A stretch of DNA of 64,000 nucleotides. Source: G965250275 sp965250275 (lineage in GTDB: Bacteria; Pseudomonadota; Alphaproteobacteria; Rhodobacterales; Rhodobacteraceae). Location of the stretch: NCBI GenBank assembly GCA_965250275.1, contig OZ252297.1, forward strand, positions 2,046,001 through 2,110,000, read 5' to 3'. The notes below the pieces were generated by a model, which was given only the letters and a program-made list of their open reading frames with translations, ran no database searches and was not told where the DNA came from. Made by a program: the position numbers and the translations under genes. Below are positions 51,508-60,150 of this stretch, piece after piece. Numbering within the stretch: position 1 is the first letter of the stretch; each line of letters begins with the position of its first letter.

Positions 51508-53274
51508 ATGTCCACAGTTGACACCTCGACGTTCAAGATTCTGCTAGACGTTCCGGGCGAAGAGAACCTGGCGCTGGGATTTAACGAGCTGTCGCTGGCC
51601 TTCTCGGAGATCATCCGCAACTCGGACCCGCGCTTTGCCATTGGTCTTTTTGGGGGTTGGGGGTCTGGTAAAACCACGTTGATGCGGGCCATCGAAAGCC
51701 GTCTCGTGGATACGGATCAGGCGACCACCGCGACGGTCTGGTTTTCGGCCTGGCGCTACGAGAAAGAAGCCCATCTGATCGTTCCGCTGCTGGATGTGAT
51801 CCGGGAAGCGGTGGTGGCGTGGGCTGCAAAGACCCCGCGGCCCAAAGCCAAGGCGGCGGCACTGCGGCTGGCGTCCACGATCGGGAAAGTCTCAATCAGC
51901 CTTCTGGCTGGGTTTAGCCTCAAAGCCGGGTTGCCCGGCGTGCTGGATGCATCCTTTGACGCAAACAAGGCCCTGACACGTGCGGATGCATTCGATGCAC
52001 AGGATCAGGCGGCGCGCACGCCCCGGTCCTTCTATCACGCGGCCTTTTCGGCGCTGAAAGATGCCTTTGCGGAGTTTCATAAATCGGGCGCCGCGCGGAT
52101 CGTGGTCTTCGTCGATGATCTGGACCGTTGCCTTCCGGAGGGCGCGCTCGAGGTGATGGAATCGATGAAGCTATTCTTCGATCTCGATGGGTTTGTCTTT
52201 GTCGTAGGCCTGGACCGGCAGGTTGTTGAGATGAGCGTCGAACATCGCTACCGCGAGCTGCAGGACAAAGCGGTGTCCGAAGACGCAACCCGCAGCGGCG
52301 CGCGCATCACCGGCGATAGCTATCTGCGCAAAATCTTTCAGGTGCCCTATAGCCTTGCCCCGGTATCATCGGACCAGTTGCAGGACTTTCTGTTCTCAGT
52401 GAAAGAGCAGTCAAAACTGCCGCTTGAGCAAAAGAACGAGTTGGACACCGAAGTCATGCCGTTCCTGAGCTACCTGATCACCGAATCCGGGTTCAACCCA
52501 CGGGAATTCAAGCGTTTCATCAATGGCTATACGCTGCAGCGCATGATCAATCCAAGTCTCGATCCCACGACTCTGCTGGCGTTGCAGACCATCGCGTTTC
52601 GACCAGATTGGGCCGATATTCAAACGGCGCTGCTGGCGTTTCGAGATGGGTTCATGCGGGCGCTGGAGGACTTTGCCAGTGACTGCGATGCAACCAAGCT
52701 TGAGCCGTTCCTGACCGGAACGGGCCCGCCGCCGGGCACGTTTCTGGATTTCATCAACGCAGGAGGACCGGGCAATCCACTGCTCACGTTTTTATCGCCG
52801 GATCAGCATGGATATGTGTCCAGCATCGACGACTACCTCTTCTCCGGCGAGGCGTCGCGATCCACCGAGAGCAGCGATTTCCTGGGGGCGTTTGTGCTCT
52901 TTGGCAATGCGCTGAAAGACACGCGCGATATCTCAACCGAATGGGAGACGTTGCCAAATGAACTGAACCGTTTCGCTTCGGTAGTGGGCGATGCGCGCAG
53001 ACGGTTTACCCCGACCTCGAATCCAATGTTCAGAGCTGCTGCCGTGTTGGAGGGAATTGAAATCGAGGCGCAAGATTTGGCCGCAACCGTGGCGGGTGAA
53101 TTAACTTCAATCCCGACCCAATCAAACACAAGCTCTGGCAATGACAAGTCCCAAGACGAAAGAGAGCGACAAAAGAACTGGATCGATCGCGCAAAGGCTG
53201 CAACGGAAAAATGGCGCGGCGAATTGCGGCGCGCATTGAGCGATTTGCAAGGGGCCTATCGGGCCGGGTTGTAG
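51508..53274 (+). CDS. KAP family P-loop NTPase
   Basis: A 588-residue NTPase. Walker A is G-G-W-G-S-G-K-T-T (residues 49-57), Walker B V-F-V-D-D-L-D-R-C (200-208), the hallmark of KAP ATPases. Between them lies a moderately hydrophobic insertion (about 125-148), the place where KAP proteins often have membrane segments. R-E-F-K-R-F-I-N (near 345) is the usual KAP C-lobe motif. The C-terminal ~60 residues are polar and charged. Prokaryotic KAP members include the phage-exclusion protein PifA and others of unknown role. It is a lone gene between pirin and tRNA-Asp. The ATG at 51508 lacks a strong ribosome site. Confidence 0.85.
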   Translation: MSTVDTSTFKILLDVPGEENLALGFNELSLAFSEIIRNSDPRFAIGLFGGWGSGKTTLMRAIESRLVDTDQATTATVWFSAWRYEKEAHLIVPLLDVIREAVVAWAAKTPRPKAKAAALRLASTIGKVSISLLAGFSLKAGLPGVLDASFDANKALTRADAFDAQDQAARTPRSFYHAAFSALKDAFAEFHKSGAARIVVFVDDLDRCLPEGALEVMESMKLFFDLDGFVFVVGLDRQVVEMSVEHRYRELQDKAVSEDATRSGARITGDSYLRKIFQVPYSLAPVSSDQLQDFLFSVKEQSKLPLEQKNELDTEVMPFLSYLITESGFNPREFKRFINGYTLQRMINPSLDPTTLLALQTIAFRPDWADIQTALLAFRDGFMRALEDFASDCDATKLEPFLTGTGPPPGTFLDFINAGGPGNPLLTFLSPDQHGYVSSIDDYLFSGEASRSTESSDFLGAFVLFGNALKDTRDISTEWETLPNELNRFASVVGDARRRFTPTSNPMFRAAAVLEGIEIEAQDLAATVAGELTSIPTQSNTSSGNDKSQDERERQKNWIDRAKAATEKWRGELRRALSDLQGAYRAGL

Positions 53275-53350
53275 TAGATCGGATTTTGCATCAATCCGCG
53301 CAAATGCCGCTTGACGCCTGCGCAGGCTTGGCCTATCCCGCACGCTACGC

Positions 53351-53427
53351 GCGGTTGTAGCTCAGTTGGTTAGAGTACCGGCCTGTCACGCCGGGGGTCG
53401 CGGGTTCGAGCCCCGTCAACCGCGCCA
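53351..53427 (+). tRNA. tRNA-Asp (anticodon GUC)
   Basis: A complete cloverleaf: acceptor GCGGTTG/CAACCGC, D arm with GCTCAGTTGGTTAGAGT, anticodon stem CCGGC/GCCGG with loop CTGTCAC giving GUC, T arm GCGGG-TTCGAGC-CCCGT, discriminator G and encoded CCA (53425-53427). G34 is a target of the Tgt enzyme encoded at 38844. Confidence 0.95.
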
Positions 53428-53473
53428 CTTTCTTCCCCTCGATGTGTTCTGCTGTGGCCCCGGGCAGGCTGGT

Positions 53474-54247
53474 TCAGTAGGAATAGCCAAGCAGCCGTTC
53501 GGAGTCCAAATCCAGCTGCGACAGGATGAAGGTGCGGTCGTCCGGCGAGACTTCTGCAGGGGTGGCGGGGCGGTCACGGACGCTTGGACGGAACCGGTTG
53601 CCCATCTTGCGTGTGACCGCCCTGTGGTAGTCACGGCGTGCCACTGCGCCAAAGTAGTCGCGATAATCGGTCATGAACTTAGCGCCGTGTGACTGGATCG
53701 CCTCCAGTTGCACAAGGGCAAAGGAACAGTCGCGGTTCATCATGCCCAAGACCGCGTCCATCTTGGCGCGGCGCAGCGCTATGAGATTTTCAAATGGTTT
53801 GCCCGTGATCGGATGCCGGTCGAACTGCAAAGGCTGGCTTTGGACTTCCAGTTCAGGGTGGATCATCTCGAAATCGCCCGGACGGTCGACCACGCTGTTC
53901 CATTCCGCGCGCAGAAAATCCGAAAACGACAGTGCCTGCATGTCGGGATGCGCGTGCCAGGGCCGGCGGTGCATCGACAGGGCCCAGCCGATGGCATTGC
54001 GGAAGGCCATCACTACCAACAGGTCCCGAGGAATGGCCACCATGACTGGGAAACCGTGTTTCCATCCCAGCCCTTCGCTGCGGACCATCCGGCAGTTACG
54101 CTCGATGGTCTTGCGGACCACGTTGGTCCCACTGGCCCGCTCGCCCAGCACCTGAAACTGCATCGGATCGTCGCCGTCCAGTTTGTGAAAGGCATACCCG
54201 CGCGCGGCCACTTGGTCGCTCAAGGCCTGGGGATCAACCGTTGCCAT
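53474..54247 (-). CDS. sulfotransferase-like hypothetical protein
   Basis: A 257-residue cytosolic protein. F-Q-V-L-G-E-R-A-S-G-T-N-V-V-R-K near residues 30-45 resembles the 5'-phosphosulfate loop of sulfotransferases (G-x-R-x-S-G-T-T), and V-M-A-F-R-N-A-I-G-W-A near 82 resembles the 3'-phosphate-binding R-N-P/R-D-P motif. The overall similarity is weak, so the activity is tentative. It is divergent from a glycosyltransferase gene, and carbohydrate sulfation or a related transfer is a plausible setting. The start has GGATCGGG upstream. Confidence 0.6.
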   Translation of the reverse strand: MATVDPQALSDQVAARGYAFHKLDGDDPMQFQVLGERASGTNVVRKTIERNCRMVRSEGLGWKHGFPVMVAIPRDLLVVMAFRNAIGWALSMHRRPWHAHPDMQALSFSDFLRAEWNSVVDRPGDFEMIHPELEVQSQPLQFDRHPITGKPFENLIALRRAKMDAVLGMMNRDCSFALVQLEAIQSHGAKFMTDYRDYFGAVARRDYHRAVTRKMGNRFRPSVRDRPATPAEVSPDDRTFILSQLDLDSERLLGYSY

Positions 54248-54377
54248 TCTGCCCGATCCTGCACCGTTCTTTTGGGATTCTCATATTTGCCCGGTTTCGC
54301 TAGGTTATCCTTGGATAGAGATAAAGCAGCCTCCAACGCGGGGCGCAAGGCAAGCGGCAGTTAAGGGGCAGCGCATC

Positions 54378-55250
54378 ATGGCTTTGGCAGCGGCGGTCAC
54401 TATGGTGCGTGACGACGTGTTTTTCCTCAGTGCCTGGTTGCGCCACTACGGCGGGCTGTTTGGACGCGAGAATTGCTACATCGTGAACCACGGGCGGGGC
54501 AGCGATGTGGCTGAACTTGCCCATGGCTGCAATCTGATCGGCATTCCCGGTGAGCCACACCGGAATTTCGACATGAAGCGCTGGCGCCTGCTGAACAACC
54601 TCGTGATGGGCCTGCGGTCCTATTATGATCATGTCATTGTCGGGGATGTCGACGAACTGGTGGTGATGGATCCCGCGGCTGGCCAGTCGCTGACCGAATT
54701 CCTGAAGGCCGCGCCGCTGCGCAAGGTGTTTACCCCGGTTGGCCTGGAAGTCATCCATCGCATCGATCTGGAGCAGGACCCTGTGTTCGACACGATTCTG
54801 GGACCGCGCCGCCATGTCCGACCAGCGCCGCATTACTCCAAGCCCTGTGTTGTTGGTGCGGGCACAAAGATAGCTCGCGGGGGCCATTTCACCCAGTATG
54901 ACAAGCTGCATACGCCCGATCACATGTATCTTCTGCATCTCAAGTTTTGCGACTTTGACGCTTATTGCGAGGCGATGAACCGGCGCAATCAGATCACCAC
55001 CGATCTGGGTGGCGACGTCAAAGGCATCGCGATCGGACGGCACTGGTTCAAGGAGGCGCGGGGCGAAGATCGGGCGGTCTTTGAGGCTTTTGCCGGTTTG
55101 GAGATGCAGGATGGGTTCGACTTTGCGCCGATGCGAAAAAAGATGCACCGCACGTGGAAGGCGCGCGGCGACACCGGGTACTGGCATTTCGACCGCCCCG
55201 AACTGAACACCCAGTATCTGCTGCCGGAGCGGTTCAACGACGTGATCTGA
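54378..55250 (+). CDS. glycosyltransferase family 2-like / GT92-like protein
   Basis: A 290-residue glycosyltransferase of the Glyco_tranf_2_4/DUF616-like type. It opens with A-A-A-V-T-M-V-R-D-D-V-F-F-L-S-A-W-L-R-H-Y, followed by V-I-V-G-D-V-D-E-L-V (D-x-D metal site near 90) and the late H-T-P-D-H-M-Y-L-L-H-L-K-F near 185, which completes the family pattern. There are no membrane helices. Such proteins usually modify surface polysaccharides. AGGGG precedes the ATG. It forms a divergent pair with the sulfotransferase-like gene. Confidence 0.85.
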   Translation: MALAAAVTMVRDDVFFLSAWLRHYGGLFGRENCYIVNHGRGSDVAELAHGCNLIGIPGEPHRNFDMKRWRLLNNLVMGLRSYYDHVIVGDVDELVVMDPAAGQSLTEFLKAAPLRKVFTPVGLEVIHRIDLEQDPVFDTILGPRRHVRPAPHYSKPCVVGAGTKIARGGHFTQYDKLHTPDHMYLLHLKFCDFDAYCEAMNRRNQITTDLGGDVKGIAIGRHWFKEARGEDRAVFEAFAGLEMQDGFDFAPMRKKMHRTWKARGDTGYWHFDRPELNTQYLLPERFNDVI

Positions 55251-55264
55251 CCGCGTCTGGGCGA

Positions 55265-56152
55265 TCAGAGCGGGGGTTGCACCTTCAGGAAGCCGTGCAG
55301 TGCATCTGTCGTTTCCTCAGGGGCAAGGTCGATGAAAAAATGTCCGCCGGGCATCGCGGCGGCCCGCATGTTTGAGAGGCGGTCCTCCCAGCTTTTGGGC
55401 ACATCGTAGATTTTCGCCATCGCCCCTTCGCCACCGTAGAGCACCAGTGCCGGGCAGGTGATCTGCCTGTTCAAATCGGCGGCGTCGTCGGCAAAATCCA
55501 GATCAAGAGCGGCGCGGTAGTCGTTGCACATGCACCTGATGGTCGCCGTATCCCGCCAGGCGTGACGATACGTTTTCAGCGCCTCCGCGTCGAATTCATC
55601 CAGTTTCGCACCGCCCCAACCCAACAGGCAGCTTTCGAAGTAAAAGTCCGGATCCCGTTCAATGATCGTTTCGGGAAAGGGGGAAGGCTGTGCCAGAAAA
55701 AACCAATGATAATAAGATTTTGCCACGGATTTCTTAAGGTCATTCAGCAAAAAATGCGTGGGCACGATATCCATGAGCGTCAGGCTTGCAACCGAGGGCT
55801 CAAAATCAAGCGCCAGACGATGGGCGACGCGCCCGCCGCGATCGTGGCCGGCGATGTGAAACCGCGCAAAACCCAGATGCGCCATGAGCCCATGCTGGTC
55901 GCGTGCCATGTTTCTGAAACGCATGGCCGCCACGTCGGTCGGTTTGCTAGACCCGCCATAGCCGCGCAAATCGGCCACAACGACGTCGTGGGTCTGCGCC
56001 AGCACAGGGGCGACCTGCCGCCACATGGCGCGTGTCTGCGGGAACCCGTGTAGCAACAGAAGGGGTGGACCGCCGCCGGCGCGTGAATATGCGATGGTCA
56101 CACCATCGATTTCTGCTTCTGCGTCACTGAATCCTGGGATCGTCTCTGTCAT
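55265..56152 (-). CDS. alpha/beta hydrolase resembling fluoroacetate (haloacetate) dehalogenase
   Basis: A 295-residue hydrolase. All residues that define fluoroacetate dehalogenases line up by motif: nucleophile D104 with carboxylate-binding R105 and R108 (G-H-D-R-G-G-R), D128 (M-D-I-V-P-T), halide pocket H149-W150 (Y-H-W-F-F) and Y212, and the base H271 (G-G-H-F-F). An epoxide hydrolase or general esterase is less likely with aspartate and both arginines present. The ATG at 56150-56152 fits the family start. It converges with the glycosyltransferase gene and diverges from a DMT exporter. Confidence 0.85.
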   Translation of the reverse strand: MTETIPGFSDAEAEIDGVTIAYSRAGGGPPLLLLHGFPQTRAMWRQVAPVLAQTHDVVVADLRGYGGSSKPTDVAAMRFRNMARDQHGLMAHLGFARFHIAGHDRGGRVAHRLALDFEPSVASLTLMDIVPTHFLLNDLKKSVAKSYYHWFFLAQPSPFPETIIERDPDFYFESCLLGWGGAKLDEFDAEALKTYRHAWRDTATIRCMCNDYRAALDLDFADDAADLNRQITCPALVLYGGEGAMAKIYDVPKSWEDRLSNMRAAAMPGGHFFIDLAPEETTDALHGFLKVQPPL

Positions 56153-56217
56153 GTGTCGGGATTCTCCAATATGCGGAAAGCATGGCCAACAAACCTCTCG
56201 CAGTCGAGCACTAGACG

Positions 56218-57183
56218 ATGACCGTTTCCGGAGCGCGGCAATCGACGGGGATCGGTATTCTGCTGGTGACAACCGGCATGTTCTGCATTTCGTTGAATGA
56301 CATGCTGATCAAGGCCTTGTCCGGCGATTATCCCCTGCATCAGCTCATTTTTGCGCGAACATTCGTGGGTTTCGCGCTGACCTGCGTTATCCTGCAGTTC
56401 GAGGGCGGCTGGCGCGCACTTCGCACGGACCGCCCGGGCCTGCATATCATACGTGCCCTCCTGGTGGTGTTTGCGAACTCGGCGTTCTATGCCGCGCTGG
56501 TGGCAATGCCGATCGCCACCGCCAATGCGCTTTACTTCGTGGCACCGCTTTTTGTGACGCTCTTGTCCATCCCGATCTTGGGGGAGGCGGTGGGGATGCG
56601 ACGCATTTTGGCGGTTCTGGCGGGGTTTTGCGGTGTCCTGATCATGCTCGCGCCGGAGTTGCGGGGGACAGGAGAGGGACCGGGGTGGCTGGCGCTGTTA
56701 CCCATGCTGGCCGCGGCGGGCTATGCTGGTATGTCCGTTCTAACCCGCAAATTGGGGGACAAAAGCCCGGCATCTGCATTGGCCCTTTACCTGCAGGCGG
56801 CCTTTCTGGTGGTCAGCTTCGGGTTTTTCCTGGTGGCGGGCGACGGTCGCTTTGTTCCGGAAAGCGGCAATCCAAGCTTGCAGTTCCTGTTCCAGCCCTG
56901 GGTTTGGCCCGAGCCAACCGATTTGCTGGTGATGCTGGGGCTCGGCGGGCTGTCAGCAATTGTCGGCTACACGATTTCGCAGGCCTACAGAATGGCGGAT
57001 GCGTCGGTGGTGGCGCCGTTCGAATATGTTCTGCTGGTTTTTGCGTTGTTCTGGGGGTGGACCGTGTTCGGCGAATGGCCAGCGCCAACGGTGTTTGCCG
57101 GCGCAGCCGTGATTGTCGGATCAAGTCTTTACATCGCCTGGCGAGAGCGTCGGCAAAACGTGCGGGGCGTGCGGCGTCCCTGA
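56218..57183 (+). CDS. EamA/DMT-superfamily exporter
   Basis: A 321-residue inner membrane protein with ten hydrophobic helices arranged as two EamA repeats (about 10-145 and 155-305). P-I-A-T-A-N-A-L-Y-F-V-A-P-L-F near 98 and the matching A-D-A-S-V-V-A-P-F-E-Y near 260 are the repeat-end motifs. These carriers typically export amino acids or other metabolites. The ribosome site is weak. A link to the divergent dehalogenase-like gene is possible but unproven. Confidence 0.88.
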   Translation: MTVSGARQSTGIGILLVTTGMFCISLNDMLIKALSGDYPLHQLIFARTFVGFALTCVILQFEGGWRALRTDRPGLHIIRALLVVFANSAFYAALVAMPIATANALYFVAPLFVTLLSIPILGEAVGMRRILAVLAGFCGVLIMLAPELRGTGEGPGWLALLPMLAAAGYAGMSVLTRKLGDKSPASALALYLQAAFLVVSFGFFLVAGDGRFVPESGNPSLQFLFQPWVWPEPTDLLVMLGLGGLSAIVGYTISQAYRMADASVVAPFEYVLLVFALFWGWTVFGEWPAPTVFAGAAVIVGSSLYIAWRERRQNVRGVRRP

Positions 57184-57220
57184 GATTGAGAGACACATTA
57201 TGGCCCTATGGTGCGGCTGA

Positions 57221-58594
57221 TCAGCGCGTCAGGGCCTCCAGCACGCGCGCCCAGCTGCGGGTGCCTTTGTGGAAACTCTCCACGTCGTACTTTTCGTTAG
57301 GAGAGTGGATCTGATCGTCGTCACGGCCAAAACCGATGAGCATGGAGTCCATGGCCAGAATGGTCTTGAAGAAGCCCGCAATAGGGATCGACCCGCCGCA
57401 CCCGATATAGGAGGCCTGTCGCGGCCATTCATCTGACAGAGCAAGCCGCGCTTTCTCGAAAGCCGGGTCATCAATGGACATCTGAGAGGCCTCGGAGCCT
57501 TTCTCAGAGCGATACTCAACTGTGAATCCTGCGGGCAGGCGCTCTTCCAGGTAGGTTCGGAAACTGTTGCGGATCGCCTCCGGATCCTGCTGGCCAACCA
57601 GGCGAAAGCTCAGCTTGGCGCTGGCCTGGCTGGGCAGAACGGTCTTGAACCCGTCACCGGTGTAGCCGCCCCAAATGCCGTTGATGTCACATGTCGGCCG
57701 GGACCAGATCATCTCCAGCGGTGTCCGGTCCTTTTCTCCTGCCGGCTCCTGCAGGCCGACATCGCCGAGAAAGGTCGCGTGGTCAAAACTGAGATTTTGC
57801 CATTGACTGCGCACCTCGGGAGAGAGTTCTGGTACTCCGTCGTAAAAGCCGGGCAATGTAATCCGCCCTGAGTCGTCCTGAAGTCCCGCGAGGATCCCTG
57901 TCAGCACTCGTATCGGGTTCATGGCGATGCCGCCATACATACCCGAATGCAGGTCCCGGGACGGACCCGTGATGGTAAAATCCTCTGCCAGAAGCCCGCG
58001 CAGCATCGTTGTGATCGCGGGCACGGCACTTTCGAACAGCCCCGTGTCGCAGATCAGCGCAATGTCGCAAGACAATTCGGACCGGTTCTCTTCAAGAAAA
58101 GGCACCAGCGACGGGGACCCTGATTCCTCTTCGCCCTCGAACAGGAACGTGATCGCGCAGGGCAGGGACCCGTTTACCGCTTTCCAGGCGCGGCAAGCCT
58201 CGACGAAGGTCATCAGCTGTCCCTTGTCATCGCTGGATCCGCGACCGCGAATGACACGCCCGTTGGGTCCATCCTGTACTTCCGGATCAAAGGGGTCCCG
58301 ATCCCAAAGTTCCAGTGGATCAACCGGTTGCACGTCATAATGCCCGTAAAACAGCAAATGCGGGCCGTCGCCGGGCACATGGCCAACCACCATCGGATGT
58401 CCCGGCGTGTCCCGTCGTTCGGCGGCGACGCCAAGAGACTGCAGATCAGCCACCAGCCAGTCTGCGGCGCGCTGGCATTCGGCACTATAAGCGGGGTCCG
58501 TCGAAATGGATGGAATACGCAGAAGCTCCATCAACCGCTCCATCGCGGCGGGCAGGTCGTCGTCAATGCGCGACAATACAGCGTCAAGCGTCAT
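57221..58594 (-). CDS. M20-family dipeptidase/metallopeptidase
   Basis: A 457-residue zinc peptidase of the M20 family, close to the ArgE/DapE-like dipeptidases (CNDP type). Metal and catalytic residues are visible: G-H-Y-D-V-Q-P near 85 (H and catalytic D), R-G-S-S-D-D-K-G near 120 (bridging D), E-G-E-E-E-S-G-S-P near 153 (catalytic E and ligand E), D-T-G near 182 and the C-terminal histidine in H-S-P-N-E near 430. The start at 58592-58594 has GGAGA upstream. The open frame runs on far upstream opposite hemA, but that part is not protein-like and is rejected. Confidence 0.92.
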   Translation of the reverse strand: MTLDAVLSRIDDDLPAAMERLMELLRIPSISTDPAYSAECQRAADWLVADLQSLGVAAERRDTPGHPMVVGHVPGDGPHLLFYGHYDVQPVDPLELWDRDPFDPEVQDGPNGRVIRGRGSSDDKGQLMTFVEACRAWKAVNGSLPCAITFLFEGEEESGSPSLVPFLEENRSELSCDIALICDTGLFESAVPAITTMLRGLLAEDFTITGPSRDLHSGMYGGIAMNPIRVLTGILAGLQDDSGRITLPGFYDGVPELSPEVRSQWQNLSFDHATFLGDVGLQEPAGEKDRTPLEMIWSRPTCDINGIWGGYTGDGFKTVLPSQASAKLSFRLVGQQDPEAIRNSFRTYLEERLPAGFTVEYRSEKGSEASQMSIDDPAFEKARLALSDEWPRQASYIGCGGSIPIAGFFKTILAMDSMLIGFGRDDDQIHSPNEKYDVESFHKGTRSWARVLEALTR

Positions 58595-58661
58595 GTTGGG
58601 AATCTCCGCAGAACCAGTTTGGGCCGACCCTAACAGTGCGGCAATTGCTGTCCAGATCGGG

Positions 58662-58675
58662 TTGATGCAGATCAA
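58662..58675. promoter_or_regulatory. perfect FNR-type (FnrL) box upstream of hemA
   Basis: TTGAT-GCAG-ATCAA is an exact match to the FNR/FnrL consensus TTGAT-N4-ATCAA. It lies 139 bp upstream of the hemA start in the 219-bp gap shared with the divergent peptidase gene. In Rhodobacter sphaeroides, FnrL controls hemA when oxygen is low, so this fits known biology for tetrapyrrole synthesis. Confidence 0.8.
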
Positions 58676-58813
58676 GGCTGCGACATGACGCCCATGCCTA
58701 TTTGGTTGAACCTGGGATGGGCAATCTGTATCCATTCTAAAACCAATCTGTGTCACGCGGGCACCGGACAGCGTCGCACGACCACAGATCAGGACAGAAA
58801 TTGGAGGAAGCCG

Positions 58814-60037
58814 GTGGACTACACCGCGAAACTCGACGCCGCGATCGAACGCCTGCACGACGAAGGCCGGTACAGGACCTTTATCGACATCGAACGCCGG
58901 AATGGCCAATTCCCGCATGCGGTCTGGACCCGCGCAGATGGCTCCGAGCAGGAAATCACCGTCTGGTGTGGCAATGACTATCTCGGCATGGGGCAGCACC
59001 CCGTGGTTCTGAAGGCCATGCATGACGCTTTGGACGCCGCAGGGGCGGGCTCCGGTGGAACGCGCAACATTTCCGGTACAACGGTTTATCACAAGCGGCT
59101 TGAGGCCGAACTGGCCGATCTGCATGGCAAGGAAAGCGCGCTGCTGTTTACCAGTGCTTACATCGCCAACGATGCAACACTGAGCACACTCCCCAAACTC
59201 TTCCCTGGGTTGATCATCTACTCGGATGCGCTCAACCATGCTTCGATGATCGAAGGCGTGCGCCGCAATGGCGGGCAGAAAAGGATTTTCCGCCATAACG
59301 ATGTCGCGCACCTGCGTGAATTGATGGCTGCGGATGATCCGGATGCACCAAAACTGATCGCGTTTGAATCGATCTATTCCATGGATGGTGACTTTGGTCC
59401 GATCGAAGCGATTTGCGATCTTGCGGATGAGTTCGGTGCGCTGACCTATATCGACGAGGTTCATGCTGTCGGCATGTATGGCCCGCGCGGCGCTGGCGTG
59501 GCAGAGCGTGATCGTCTGATGCACCGTCTGGACATCATCAACGGAACGCTTGCCAAAGCGTATGGCGTGATGGGCGGATACATCGCCGCAAGCTATAAAA
59601 TGTGTGACGCGATAAGGTCTTACGCGCCGGGCTTCATCTTTACTACGTCGCTGCCTCCTGCTGTGGCTGCGGGTGCTGCGGCCTCGGTATCTTACCTTAA
59701 AACAGCGTCGGAGTTGCGCACCCAGCATCAAACCCAGGCCAAGGTCTTGAAGACCCGCCTGAAAGGGCTGGGGCTGCCAATCATCGACCATGGCAGCCAC
59801 ATTGTCCCCGTGATGGTTGGCAACCCAGTGCACACCAAGAACATCAGCGACATGCTCCTGGCCGAGCACAGCATCTACGTGCAGCCCATCAATTTCCCAA
59901 CGGTTCCACGCGGGACAGAACGGCTGCGGTTCACGCCGTCGCCGGTTCACGGTCCGGGGGAGATGAATCGTCTGGTGCACGCAATGGATGCATTGTGGTC
60001 GCACTGTGCGCTGAATCGCGCCGAACTCTCTGCCTGA
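58814..60037 (+). CDS. hemA: 5-aminolevulinate synthase
   Basis: A 407-residue pyridoxal-phosphate enzyme making 5-aminolevulinate from glycine and succinyl-CoA (Shemin pathway), the first step of heme and, where present, bacteriochlorophyll synthesis. The length equals that of the Rhodobacter enzymes, and the PLP lysine is K248 in T-L-A-K-A-Y-G-V-M-G-G, the same number as in R. capsulatus HemA. N-D-Y-L-G-M-G is near 54 and Y-I-D-E-V-H-A-V-G near 212. The start is GTG at 58814, set by GGAGGAAG just upstream. A perfect FNR-type box precedes it. Confidence 0.97.
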   Translation: MDYTAKLDAAIERLHDEGRYRTFIDIERRNGQFPHAVWTRADGSEQEITVWCGNDYLGMGQHPVVLKAMHDALDAAGAGSGGTRNISGTTVYHKRLEAELADLHGKESALLFTSAYIANDATLSTLPKLFPGLIIYSDALNHASMIEGVRRNGGQKRIFRHNDVAHLRELMAADDPDAPKLIAFESIYSMDGDFGPIEAICDLADEFGALTYIDEVHAVGMYGPRGAGVAERDRLMHRLDIINGTLAKAYGVMGGYIAASYKMCDAIRSYAPGFIFTTSLPPAVAAGAAASVSYLKTASELRTQHQTQAKVLKTRLKGLGLPIIDHGSHIVPVMVGNPVHTKNISDMLLAEHSIYVQPINFPTVPRGTERLRFTPSPVHGPGEMNRLVHAMDALWSHCALNRAELSA

Positions 60038-60150
60038 CCCAGCGAAACGTATGCAACCCCGCGTTGCTGTGTTAACCTAGCTGCAACAAAAATCTGGCCG
60101 AATCGAGTGGGACCGATTCTCGGCACGATGGGAACTATGGGGCAGCAGGC

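Noticed and set aside
58595..60004. Upstream extension of the M20 peptidase reading frame by about 470 codons opposite hemA
   Set aside because: It is the antisense of hemA, whose length and catalytic lysine are exact; the peptidase has a family-consistent start with a ribosome site at 58594.
60100..60119. Inverted repeat GAATCG-N8-CGATTC before the RodZ-like gene
   Set aside because: It has short arms, no T-run and no known site; it may be chance in a short gap.
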